A DNA stretch of 64,000 bases from Rhodoplanes sp. (GTDB lineage: Bacteria; Pseudomonadota; Alphaproteobacteria; Rhizobiales; Xanthobacteraceae), in NCBI RefSeq assembly GCF_013377085.1, contig NZ_JACAAX010000011.1:80165-144164 (forward strand), in the 5' to 3' direction. The position numbers and the translations under genes were made by a program. Positions 7,909 to 16,192 of the stretch are shown here, in pieces; positions within the stretch are counted from its first letter, which is position 1; each line of letters opens with the position of its first letter. Below the pieces are notes generated by a model. The model saw only the letters and a list, made by a program, of their open reading frames with translations, did not search any database and had not been told where the DNA came from.

Positions 7909-8891
7909 CACAGCACGTAGCGTTTGCCGACGACCGACGGCGCGACCACGCCATCGCCGAAGGTGTTGGTGAGGGCAGTGACGGCGCGCCAGCCGGTGCA
8001 ATGACCGGCGGCGATCACCTTCAGATCGAACTGGCGCAGCGCCGCCACCGTGTCGGGGATGATCGCCTCGGTCGCGCCCGACAGGTGCAGCCCGCCGAGC
8101 ACACCGAACACCGGCACGCCGGGATGGCAGTCGCGCGCGTGGAGAAGCACGTTGACGACGCCGGCATGCGAGCAGGCCGTGAACACGAACAGGCCCTTGC
8201 CGGCGACATGCACGGCGAGGAAGCGCTCGTCCATGATCCAGGGGTCGGGCTCCCAGTCGCGGCCGTCGACCGTGCGGCGATACTGGCCGGGCAGGCCTTT
8301 CTCGAACGGCGTGACGCGCGGAATCTCGCCGCTGAGGAAGAACATCTCGTCGAGGAAGACCTGCGGCTCGACCGTATTGACGACGGTGGCGCCGTGCTCG
8401 GTCAGCCCTTCGACGCTCGGGATGTCGTCCATCAGCCGCATGGTGCCGTTCGGCAGCTTCACGCCGCGCGAGCGGAACATGCCGGGATGCGTGTAGAACG
8501 GCACGGCGCGGCCGCCATTGCGGCTGCGGATCATGCCGAGCGCCGTGACCATGCCGCCGGCGTGATCCCAATGGCCGTGCGACAGCACCATGGTCTCGAC
8601 GGCGCCGAGATCGACCTCGAGGCGCGTCGCGTTGCGCTCGAACGCATAGGGCTCCGGCCCGGCGTCGAACAGCACCGTGCGGCAGCGGTCGCCGCGCCGC
8701 GCCGTGATCAGGCAGGACAGGCCGTGCGCCGCGCAGCACAGGCAGCTCGCCCGCAGCGGCGAGCCGCGCCGCAGCAGATAGGGCCACTCGGCCTCGGCGT
8801 ATTTGGGCACGGTGGAGAGGCTGTCCACCGCATTGTCGACGAGGATCTGGATTTCGAGAGAGTCGACGGGAGCCAGCATGTCTCCGGCCAT
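7908..8891 (-). CDS. Metallo-beta-lactamase-fold hydrolase
   Basis: A 327-residue protein with the MBL metal motif SHGHWDHAGG (His105, His107, Asp109, His110), a further ligand region TACSHAGVVN and a late His in AAGHCTGW. It resembles the branch annotated as 7,8-dihydropterin-6-yl-methyl-4-(beta-D-ribofuranosyl)-aminobenzene 5'-phosphate synthase, a name taken from archaeal pterin synthesis that says little about bacterial members. A cysteine-rich stretch, CLCCAAHGLSC, lies at residues 50-60. The start at 8891 could instead be the Met at 8879. Its stop overlaps the dehydratase start by one base, so a shared pathway is likely. A sugar-lactone hydrolase is one testable idea, but the sequence does not show it. 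Confidence 0.75.
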   Translation of the reverse strand: MAGDMLAPVDSLEIQILVDNAVDSLSTVPKYAEAEWPYLLRRGSPLRASCLCCAAHGLSCLITARRGDRCRTVLFDAGPEPYAFERNATRLEVDLGAVETMVLSHGHWDHAGGMVTALGMIRSRNGGRAVPFYTHPGMFRSRGVKLPNGTMRLMDDIPSVEGLTEHGATVVNTVEPQVFLDEMFFLSGEIPRVTPFEKGLPGQYRRTVDGRDWEPDPWIMDERFLAVHVAGKGLFVFTACSHAGVVNVLLHARDCHPGVPVFGVLGGLHLSGATEAIIPDTVAALRQFDLKVIAAGHCTGWRAVTALTNTFGDGVVAPSVVGKRYVL

Positions 8892-9062
8892 CCTTCCACG
8901 GCGGTCCCGGAGGCGGGACGGGACAGGATCGACCGCCGTGTCGACGAGCCTACTGCATGGGCCGGCGTCGGCGAAGCGCCGAAGGCCGGCGCTCCCGACA
9001 GAGCGGCCCTGCGGCGGATGCGCCGTCCCCGCGCGGGCCCCGGAGACGGCGGCGCGGCCCGG

Positions 9063-9083
9063 CCGGCGGGACTCGCCCGCCGG
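9063..9083 (-). terminator. GC-rich hairpin downstream of the frameshifted Bug gene
   Basis: CCGGCGGG (9063-9070) and CCCGCCGG (9076-9083) form a perfect 8-bp stem with a 5-base loop, 18 bases beyond the Bug stop codon in the minus direction. There is no T-run. Confidence 0.35.
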
Positions 9084-9101
9084 GCTTCGACGGTGCGGCC
9101 G

Positions 9102-10093
9102 TCAGTCGATGCTGGCGCCGGAGAAGCGGACCACCTTCTCCCACTTGTCGGTCTCGTCCTTCATGATCTTGCCGAAGTCCTCCGGCGGACCGATCAGGGG
9201 GGCGCCGCCGAGCTCGGCCAGCCGCGCCTTCAGCTTCGGGTCGGCCAGTGCCTGGTTGACGGCGCGGTTGAGCTTGGCGATCACGGCCGGCGGCGTGGCC
9301 TTGGGAGCACCGATGCCGAACCAGGCGCTCGCCTCGTAGCCCGGCACGGTCGCGCCGACGGTCGGCACGCCGGGGAGCTGGTCCGACGGCGTGTCGGTCG
9401 TCACCGCGATGGCGCGCAGCTTGCCGGCCCGGATGTGCTCGATCGACGACGGCAGGTTGTCGAAGATGACGTCGACGGTGCCGGCGATCAGATCGGTCAG
9501 GGCGGGACCTGCACCGCGATACGGCACGTGGGTCATCTTGATGCCGGTCAGCGCCATCAGCATCTCGCCGACAGATGCACCGAGGTGCCGTTGCCGGACG
9601 AGGCCATGTTGATCTTGCCGGGGTTCGCCTTGGCGTAGGCGACGAACTCGGCGACCGTCCTGGCCGGGAAGCTCGGATTGACCTCCATCACGTTCGGCAC
9701 CCGGACGAGGCCGGCGACCGGGGCGATGTCGCGCAGGACGTTGAAGTTGAGCTTCTTGTAGAGCGTGGCATTGATGCCGTTGGCCGGATTGACCAGCAGC
9801 AGCGTGTAGCCGTCGGGCGGCGAGTTCACCACCATCTCGGTGCCGATATTGTTGCCGGCGCCGGGCTTGTTCTCGACCACGAACTGCTGGCCGAGAATCT
9901 CCGAGAGATGCTGGCCGACGATGCGGGCGAGAATGTCGGTGGTCCCGGCGGGCGGATACGACACCACGAAGCGCACCGGCCGGTTGGGATAGTCCGTCGC
10001 CTCGTCCTGCGCGACCGCAGCGCCCGCGACCGCGAAGCTCGCGGCCAACGCGAACGCCGTCACGCGAGAAACGAAAAGTCCCACAACCCGCAT
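9102..10093 (-). pseudogene. Bug-family (TctC) binding protein with a frameshift
   Basis: The N-terminal half (ATG at 10093, AGGAG 7 bases upstream) encodes a signal peptide ending AGAAVAQ and the Bug N-lobe (VRFVVSYPPAGTTDILARIV, ENKPGAGNNIGTE). It runs through SSGNGTSVHLS and then shifts into ARC-stop. The C-terminal half continues in another frame as MLMALTGIKMTHVPYRGAGPALTDL and ends at 9102. In the neighbouring paralogue the same place reads CTCGCCCGACAG; here it reads CTCGCCGACAG, so one C is missing at about 9568-9570. Restoring it gives an uninterrupted protein of about 330 residues. The rest shows no decay, so this is a recent mutation or a sequencing error in a short C-run. Confidence 0.8.
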
Positions 10094-10222
10094 TGCCTTG
10101 CTCCTGTGCGGCGCCATGCGCCTGTGCGTCCGATCGGCCGATTCACCCGGCTCTTTCGTTGCATCCTAAGCGGGCGCTTGCTCGCGCCACAACCAACTCT
10201 TCGTCAGATCATGAATGTCGCG

Positions 10223-11230
10223 TCAATCGACCGAGGCGCCGGAGAAGTGGACGGCCTTGGCCCACTTGGCGGTCTCGTCGACGATGACGGCCTGGAACTC
10301 GTCCGGCGTGGTCTTCATCAGGATGCCGCCGAGCTCGAGCAGGCGGTCCTTCAGCTTCGGGTCGGCCAGCGAGTCGGTCACGGCGGCATTGAGCCGGTCG
10401 ACGATCTCGCGCGGCACCGCCTTCTGCACGCCCAGCCCGAAGATGCCGCTCGCCTCGTAGCCCGGCACGGTCTCGGCGATGGTCGGCACGTTCGGCAGCA
10501 TCTCGGAGCGCACCGCCGTGGTGACGGCAAGTGCCTTGAGCCGGCCGGCCCGCACATGCTCGATGGCGGAGGGCAGATTGTCGAACATCACATGCACCTG
10601 CCCGCCGAGCAGATCCGTGATGGCGGGCGCCGAGCCGCGATACGGCACGTGGGTCATCTTGGCGCCCGTCATCGCCATGAACAGCTCGCCCGACAGATGG
10701 ATCGAGGTGCCGTTGCCGGACGAGGCCAGGTTGACCTTGCCGGGATTGGCCTTCACCCAGTCGATGAACTCGGCGACCGTGTTGGCCGGCACCGACGGGT
10801 TCACCACCATCACGTTGGGCACCCGGATGATGCCGGCGACGCCCTGCATGTCGCGCACGTAGTCGAACGACAGCTTCTTGTAGAGCGTCGCGTTGATGGT
10901 GTTGGCCGGATTGACGAAGAACAGCGTGTAGCCGTCCGGCGGCGCGTTCACGGCGATTTCGGTGCCGATATTGTTGCCGGCGCCGGCGCGGTTCTCGATG
11001 AAGACTTGCTGGCCGAGCCGATCGGACATCGCCTGCGCGACCAGGCGCGCCGTGATGTCGGTCGCCCCGCCGGGCGGATAGGAGACGATCCAGCGCACCG
11101 GCCGAACAGGATAGTCGAGCGCCGATGCGGAGGACGCCGCGAATCCCGCGACGGCAGCGAACGCCAACGCGAGCGCGGGCACGATTGCGGACAGAATCGT
11201 GGATGCAATGGCCGAAAGGCGACGGATCAT
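10223..11230 (-). CDS. Bug-family (TctC) substrate-binding protein
   Basis: A 335-residue periplasmic protein with a long signal peptide (hydrophobic residues about 12-35, cleavage near ASSASA-LDYP). Family landmarks are VRWIVSYPPGGATDITARLVAQAM, ENRAGAGNNIGTEIAVN, ASSGNGTSIHLSGELFMAMTG and HVPYRGSAPAITDLLGGQVHVMFDN. It is very similar to the frameshifted copy that follows 129 bp downstream on the same strand, so the pair arose by tandem duplication. The intact copy may cover the function of the broken one. No TctA or TctB gene is nearby. The bound ligand cannot be predicted; a C4-C6 carboxylate is typical. Confidence 0.9.
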   Translation of the reverse strand: MIRRLSAIASTILSAIVPALALAFAAVAGFAASSASALDYPVRPVRWIVSYPPGGATDITARLVAQAMSDRLGQQVFIENRAGAGNNIGTEIAVNAPPDGYTLFFVNPANTINATLYKKLSFDYVRDMQGVAGIIRVPNVMVVNPSVPANTVAEFIDWVKANPGKVNLASSGNGTSIHLSGELFMAMTGAKMTHVPYRGSAPAITDLLGGQVHVMFDNLPSAIEHVRAGRLKALAVTTAVRSEMLPNVPTIAETVPGYEASGIFGLGVQKAVPREIVDRLNAAVTDSLADPKLKDRLLELGGILMKTTPDEFQAVIVDETAKWAKAVHFSGASVD

Positions 11231-11364
11231 GGACGCTCCCTCATGGCCGTGGTCCGGCAGGAGTGCACGGCCCGGCGATTTGTTTTGTTTGGTGGGGGAG
11301 CTTATGCGGGACGCCGGGCCGCGAGCAAGGCCCCGATGCGCCGGTTGGCCAAACTGCTGATGCC

Positions 11365-11399
11365 AAAAAGCGGCTGCCGCGGAACGGGTCCGCGGCCGC
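11365..11399 (-). terminator. Intrinsic terminator of the HAD-like gene
   Basis: On the minus strand an 8-bp perfect stem (GCCGCGGA with TCCGCGGC, 11376-11396) is extended by a second short GCGGC/GCCGC stem with a bulge and is followed by five T residues (11369-11365). It lies about 40 bases after the HAD-like stop codon and before the Bug gene, so those two genes are probably transcribed separately. Confidence 0.7.
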
Positions 11400-11437
11400 C
11401 GTTATGCAGGATCACGAATTCTTTTCGGACAGGCCGT

Positions 11438-12235
11438 TCAGGCGGCCACGTCGGGGGCCGCCAGGGCGAGCTGCAGGGCCTTGGGATCGAGGACGACGGC
11501 CTGGCATCCGGCATTGACCAGGTCGGCGCGGGCGAACAGGCCGCTCAGCAGGCCAACCGCCCGCACGCGGGCGAGATGTGCCGCCTCGGCATCGTAGGGG
11601 CTGGAGCCGATCAGCAGCGCGTCGGCAGGCTGCCGGATACCGAGGCGATCCATCGCCGCGGCGAGCAGCTCCGGATGCGGCATGCCACGGGCGACGTCGT
11701 CGCCCGAGACCACGGCCTGCACCAGGTCGTCGACATTGAGAAGCGCGCGGTAATGCGCCATCGCCTCGCCGCCGGTCGCCGAAACCAGCGCCACCTTGGC
11801 GCCGCGTCCGACCAGCTCGCCGATCAGCTCGCGCACGCCCGGCATGGCACGCAGCGTCGGCAGAATATCGGCGACATAGCGCGACCGGTACTTGGCGAGG
11901 ATGAGCTCCTTGGTCTCGCGCGCCGCGCCGTCCGGCAGCAGGCGGTCGAGCATCTCTTCGGCGTCCATGCCGTGGAAGCGGTGGACATCGGCGGTGCGGA
12001 ACGTGAAGCCGAACTCGGCCAGCGTCTGCACCCAACAGTTCACCGAAGGCAGCACCGTGTCGACCAGCGTCCCTTCGACGACGAACACATAGGCCTTGGC
12101 CTCGGCGAGCGACCCTGCGGTCCTCGCCCGCACGGCGAGATGCCGGACGACCGGCCTGCGAACCTCCGGAGTCTGTGCAGTCTTGTTGGCGGCGCTCATC
12201 CAGCCGCGTCGACGAACCCTGTGCGCAACAGCCAT
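11438..12235 (-). CDS. HAD-superfamily protein lacking catalytic residues (predicted pseudoenzyme)
   Basis: The fold follows the phosphoglycolate phosphatase-like branch of the HAD superfamily: a helical cap (about residues 60-125) inside a Rossmann core. In numbering from 12235, motif I, normally DxDGT, is V52-V-E54-G-T, so the nucleophilic aspartate is Val and the acid/base aspartate is Glu. Motif II keeps Ser152 (ALVSATGG). The motif III lysine is Met185 (RGMPHPE where GKPxPD is usual). Motif IV GDS is GSS (210-212). These changes should abolish phosphatase activity. The start at 12235 is chosen for GAGGG just upstream; the Met at 12199 is possible. An intact frame and its own terminator argue for a maintained, perhaps binding or regulatory, protein. 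Confidence 0.75.
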   Translation of the reverse strand: MAVAHRVRRRGWMSAANKTAQTPEVRRPVVRHLAVRARTAGSLAEAKAYVFVVEGTLVDTVLPSVNCWVQTLAEFGFTFRTADVHRFHGMDAEEMLDRLLPDGAARETKELILAKYRSRYVADILPTLRAMPGVRELIGELVGRGAKVALVSATGGEAMAHYRALLNVDDLVQAVVSGDDVARGMPHPELLAAAMDRLGIRQPADALLIGSSPYDAEAAHLARVRAVGLLSGLFARADLVNAGCQAVVLDPKALQLALAAPDVAA

Positions 12236-12422
12236 ACGTCCCTCGTTCGCTCCCCGCCCCATTGGATTGGTGAGTTCACTAGCGACGCGAGGAGCGGACC
12301 CACGCACCTCGACCCGGCGACTCCGACATATAACGGTCTCGCAACCGCCGGGTTCCGGCCGGAGCCGGTCATATTCTCGACCTGTTGCCGTTTCGCGTTG
12401 AATACGCTGACAAATTTCCATA

Positions 12423-13481
12423 TCAGCCGCAGCCGAGCACCGCCGCGCCCTGCAGCCGGCCGGCCCGCAGATCGTCCAGCGCCCGGTTGGCGTCCTCCAG
12501 CCGATAGCGCGTGACCTCGGTCCACAGCGTCAGTCCCGGCACCGCGGCGAAGAAGGCGCGGGCGTCCTCGCGGGTGAGATTGGCGACCGAGCGAATCTGC
12601 CGCTCCTCCCACAGCAGCGCATAGGGAAAGGAGGGGATGTCCGACATGTGGATGCCGGCGCAGACCACCCGGCCGCCCTTTCGCACCGCGGCGAGCGCCG
12701 CCGGCACCAGCGCGCCGACCGGGGCGAAGACGATGGCGGCGTCGAGCGGCTCCGGCGGCCGCTCCTCGGCGGCGCCCGCCCACGCAGCGCCGAGCTGTCG
12801 CGCGAAATCCTGCGAGGCGACATCGCCGCGTCGCGTAAAAGCATAGACGCGCCGGCCCTGCTGCACGGCGATCTGCGCCAGGATATGGGCGGCGGCGCCG
12901 AAGCCGTAGAGGCCCAAGACCCTGCCCTCGCCGGCCATCCTGTAGCTGCGCCAGCCGATCAGGCCGGCGCACAGGAGCGGCGCGATGGCGGCGTCGTCCA
13001 TGCCGTCCGGGAGCGGCACGCAGAAGCGGCTGTCCGCGACCGTGTGGGTCGCGTAGCCGCCGTCCCGCGTATAGCCGGTGAACTGCGGCGCGTCGCACAG
13101 GTTCTCGCGGCCGTCGCGGCAATACGGGCAGGTGCCGCAGGTGGCGCCGAGCCACGGCACGCCGATGCGCTGCCCGAGATGGAAGCCCTCGACGCCGGCA
13201 CCGACCGCCAGAACGCGGCCGACGATCTCGTGGCCCGGCACCACCGGCAGGGTCGGCCGCGTCAGCTCGCCGTCGACGACATGGAGGTCGGTGCGGCAGA
13301 CGCCGCAGGCCGAGACCGACAGCAGCACCTCGCCGGGCTTCGGATCCGGCACCGCCCGCTCGCGCAGCACCAGCGGCGTGCCGGGCCGCTCCAGCACCAT
13401 GGCGCGCATTGTTTCAGCGGGCATCGCCGGCATGGCCGCCTCCGGGTCGATTGATCGACCGATCTCCGAGGTGCCATTCAC
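12423..13481 (-). CDS. Zinc-dependent alcohol dehydrogenase (MDR superfamily)
   Basis: A 352-residue medium-chain dehydrogenase. The catalytic zinc ligands are present: Cys62 (ACGVCRTDLH), His84-Glu85 (PGHEIVG) and a later Cys in APLLCAG. The structural zinc site is Cys115/118/121/129 (CGTCPYCRDGRENLC). The nucleotide site is LYGFGAAAHILAQIA, a Rossmann turn in the right place. The family oxidises alcohols with NAD(P)+. The start at 13481 adds about 24 residues before the usual MRAMVLERPG start at 13409, so the shorter form is possible; no convincing ribosome site separates them. It is separated from the HAD-like gene by about 190 bp and from the next Bug gene by a palindromic element. Confidence 0.88.
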   Translation of the reverse strand: MNGTSEIGRSIDPEAAMPAMPAETMRAMVLERPGTPLVLRERAVPDPKPGEVLLSVSACGVCRTDLHVVDGELTRPTLPVVPGHEIVGRVLAVGAGVEGFHLGQRIGVPWLGATCGTCPYCRDGRENLCDAPQFTGYTRDGGYATHTVADSRFCVPLPDGMDDAAIAPLLCAGLIGWRSYRMAGEGRVLGLYGFGAAAHILAQIAVQQGRRVYAFTRRGDVASQDFARQLGAAWAGAAEERPPEPLDAAIVFAPVGALVPAALAAVRKGGRVVCAGIHMSDIPSFPYALLWEERQIRSVANLTREDARAFFAAVPGLTLWTEVTRYRLEDANRALDDLRAGRLQGAAVLGCG

Positions 13482-13530
13482 GGCCTACGGACGCAAGAGC
13501 GCCTTTCTCACGGCGACGGAAATGGGCACA

Positions 13531-13675
13531 ACTTCACCTCCCCCTGGAGGGGGGAGGTCGGCGGACGAAGTCCGCCGGGAGGGGGTGACAGCGCCGCTGG
13601 TGCGTGGGGCTTCACCCCACCCCGGAGCGCGCCTTTGGCGCGCCCCGACCCTCCCCCTCCAGGGGAGGGTGAAGT
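13531..13675. repeat. Composite palindromic (REP/BIME-like) element
   Basis: An imperfect inverted repeat of about 30 bp bounds the element: ACTTCACCTCCCCCTGGAGG at its left end and CTCCAGGGGAGGGTGAAGT at its right. Inside are hairpins GCGGAC-GAA-GTCCGC (13561-13575) and GCGCGCC-TTT-GGCGCGC (13627-13643). It fills the gap between a Bug gene and the alcohol dehydrogenase. Dispersed elements with such CCTCCCC/GGAGG ends are common between genes of Hyphomicrobiales; this is the only full copy seen here. It could also act as a transcription terminator for the Bug pair. Confidence 0.7.
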
Positions 13676-13696
13676 GCCGCGGCATCAGTTGTGGCC

Positions 13697-14674
13697 TCAG
13701 TTCGTGCCGATGCCGGCCTCGCGGAGAACCTTGGCGTAGAACTCGGTCTCGCGGGCGAGCTGGGCGTCCAGCGCCTCCGGCGTCCCCGGCGAGGCGACGG
13801 CGCCGAGCGTGTCGAGCCTCTCGATCACGTCGGGCATCTTCAGCACCCTGCCGATGTCGGCGTTGATCTTGGTCACGACAGCCTTGGGGGTGCCGACCGG
13901 CGCCATCACGGCGAACCACGAGTCGTAGTCGTAGGACGGCACCGTCTCCTTCACGGTCGGCACATCCGGCACCTTGGCGTTGCGGGCGCTGGAGTTGATG
14001 GCGATCATCTTCACCTTGCCGGCGGTCGCGAGCTCCTGCGCGTTCGGGATTGGTGCGAAGTAGAGCTGCGCGTCGTTGCGGATCACCGCCGTCACGGCGT
14101 CCGGCACGCCCTTGTAAGGCACATGCACGATGTTGATGCCGGCACCCTGGCGCAGCAGCTCGGAGCCGAGGAACGACGTCGAGGCGACACCGGCCGAGGA
14201 GAAGTTCAGCTTGCCTGGCTTCTCCTTGGCGAGTGCGACGAAGTCGGCGAGCGTCTTCGCCTCGAGCTCGGGCGGCACGATCGCCACCAGCGGCACCGAG
14301 GCGACCTTGCTGACGCCGACGAAGTCCTTCACCGGATCGAACTGGATGTTCTTGTTCACCGTCCCGGCGACCGTGTGGCCGTTCGAGGTGAGCATCAGGG
14401 TGTAGCCGTCGGCCGACGACTTGGCGACCGCCGTGGTGCCGGGCAGGCCCGGCCGGTTCTCGACGATCACCTGCTGCTTCCACACCTCGCCGAGCTTGTC
14501 GGCCAGGATGCGGGCGAGGTTGTCGGTGATGCTGCCGGCCCCGAACGGCACGACGATGCGTACGAGCTGGTTCGGATAGCCGGCGGCATCCGACCCCGGC
14601 GTTTGCGCGACCGCCGCCGTTCCGAGGACGAGCAGGGCCGCGCCGGCCGCGATGGTCGTCTTCAATCCCGTCAT
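13697..14674 (-). CDS. Bug-family (TctC) substrate-binding protein
   Basis: A 325-residue periplasmic protein with a short signal peptide (MTGLKTTIAAGAALLVLGTAAVAQ). Family motifs are VRIVVPFGAGSITDNLARILADKL, VENRPGLPGTTAVAK, FSSAGVASTSFLGSELL and HVPYKGVPDAVTAVI. The C-terminus ENVLREAGIGTN-like end (KVLREAGIGTN) is shared with the next gene (KVLRDAGVGTN), showing that the two are tandem duplicates. They differ from the pair at 9.1-11.2 kb, in which the pocket loop reads GAGNNIGTE instead of GLPGTT. The ligand is unknown. A membrane component is not present in the window. Confidence 0.9.
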   Translation of the reverse strand: MTGLKTTIAAGAALLVLGTAAVAQTPGSDAAGYPNQLVRIVVPFGAGSITDNLARILADKLGEVWKQQVIVENRPGLPGTTAVAKSSADGYTLMLTSNGHTVAGTVNKNIQFDPVKDFVGVSKVASVPLVAIVPPELEAKTLADFVALAKEKPGKLNFSSAGVASTSFLGSELLRQGAGINIVHVPYKGVPDAVTAVIRNDAQLYFAPIPNAQELATAGKVKMIAINSSARNAKVPDVPTVKETVPSYDYDSWFAVMAPVGTPKAVVTKINADIGRVLKMPDVIERLDTLGAVASPGTPEALDAQLARETEFYAKVLREAGIGTN

Positions 14675-14851
14675 TTCAGTCCTCTCCCTTGGGCTCGCCC
14701 GATCCGGTCTGCGACCGCTCGGGCGGGTTTGTTCTTATGTGATGGTTTGCCGCCGGGTCGGCATGCGCCGCGACCGTCGTCGCGGCGCTCCCGGTCGTTC
14801 GGCGAGGCGGCGGCCCGACCCAAAGGCCGCTCCGCCCCCGCAGCACCCGAG

Positions 14852-15811
14852 TCAGTTGGTGCCGACGCCGGCGTCGCGCAGAACCTTGGTGTAGAGCTCG
14901 GTCTCGCGCTTCACCTGGGCGTCGAGCGCCTCCGGGGTGGTCGGCGACGGCACGGCGCCCTGGGCCTGCAGCTTCTCGATCACGTCCGGCATCGCCAGCA
15001 CCTTGGCGATGTCCTGGCTCACCTTGTCGATGATCGGCTTCGGGGTGCCGGCCGCGACCAGCACGGCGAACCACGAATCGTAGTCGTAGGACGGCACCGT
15101 CTCGGTGACGGTCGGCACGTCGGGAAGCTGTGGGCTGCGCTTGCTCGAATTGATCGCGATCGCCCGGACCTTGTTGCCGGCGGAGAGCTCCTGCGTCATC
15201 GGGATCGGCGCGAAATAGAGCTGCGCGTCGCCGCGGATGACCGCCGTGGTCGCCTCCGGCGTGCCCTTGTAGGGCACGTGGACGATGTCGATCTTGGCCG
15301 CCTGCTTGAGCACCTCCGACGACAGATAGGTGGTCGAGGCGATGCCGGCCGACGAGAAGTTCAGCTTGCCGGGCTTCTCCTTGGCGAGCGCGATGAAGTC
15401 GGCCATCGTCTTCACCGGCAGGTCGGGCGGCACCACCGCCACCATCGGCACCGAGGCGACCTTGGTGACGCCGGCGAAGTCCTTCACCGGGTCGAACTGG
15501 ATGCTCTTGTTGATGACGCCCGCAATGGTGTGGCCGTTCGAGGTCAGCATCAGGGTGTAGCCGTCGGCCTGGCCTTTGGCGACGCTGGTGGTGCCCGGCA
15601 GGCCAGGCCGGTTCTCGACGATCACCTGCTGCTTCCAGACGTCGGCGAGCTTGTCGGCGAGGATGCGGGCGAGGCCGTCCGTGACGCTGCCGGCCGAGAA
15701 CGGCACGACGATGCGAACCATCTGGTTCGGGTAGGCGCCTTGCGCCGAGGCGCTGGTCGCCAGCGCCAATAGGGCGGCGCCTGCCAGCGCCATGGTCCTC
15801 AGCATCCGCAT
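14852..15811 (-). CDS. Bug-family (TctC) substrate-binding protein, tandem paralogue
   Basis: A 319-residue periplasmic protein. The start at 15811 is preceded by GGGAG with 8-base spacing and begins a clear signal peptide (MRMLRTMALAGAALLALATSASAQ); a longer upstream extension has no signal peptide and is rejected. The sequence is strongly similar to its downstream neighbour throughout (VRIVVPFSAGSVTDGLARILADKL, VENRPGLPGTTSVAKGQADGY, DVPTVTETVPSYDYDSWFAVL). The two are 177 bp apart on the same strand and likely co-transcribed. In Bug clusters, duplicates often diverge in ligand preference, so they may bind related carboxylates. Confidence 0.9.
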   Translation of the reverse strand: MRMLRTMALAGAALLALATSASAQGAYPNQMVRIVVPFSAGSVTDGLARILADKLADVWKQQVIVENRPGLPGTTSVAKGQADGYTLMLTSNGHTIAGVINKSIQFDPVKDFAGVTKVASVPMVAVVPPDLPVKTMADFIALAKEKPGKLNFSSAGIASTTYLSSEVLKQAAKIDIVHVPYKGTPEATTAVIRGDAQLYFAPIPMTQELSAGNKVRAIAINSSKRSPQLPDVPTVTETVPSYDYDSWFAVLVAAGTPKPIIDKVSQDIAKVLAMPDVIEKLQAQGAVPSPTTPEALDAQVKRETELYTKVLRDAGVGTN

Positions 15812-16192
15812 GTGTTCCACTCCCTTTTTTTCTGATGTCTCGCCGGGTCCGATGGTCCGGCAGGTCGATCTGCCGTGGCCCGTGCTTTGTTGGCCGATCC
15901 GCCGCCCGGCGGAGGCACGATGTGCGGGATCCTCACCTCGGAGAAAGCTGCCCGAGCGGACGGCCATCGGGGTTGCCGCGCGCTCCGGCCGACATCACGG
16001 GATGCCGGCGCCCTGTCGTTCGCTGCGATCGGTATCGGAGTTGCAATAAAGCACAAAGGTCGAATGGCGCAAATCCACGCGTTGCGCGCGTGCTGCGGCG
16101 AATTGGCCACGGCGGCGCGCGGCGATATGCGCCCACCTTGGACTTCCGCCGCCACCAGGATTACATGGCGCTCGCAGCCATCGAGGACATCC
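15812..16192. other. Divergent intergenic region between the Bug pair and pepN
   Basis: These 381 bp separate a minus-strand Bug gene from plus-strand pepN. The only clearly AT-richer stretch is near 16035-16055 (TTGCAATAAAGCACAAAGG). No convincing -35/-10 pair, operator or small gene could be identified in either direction. Confidence 0.5.
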
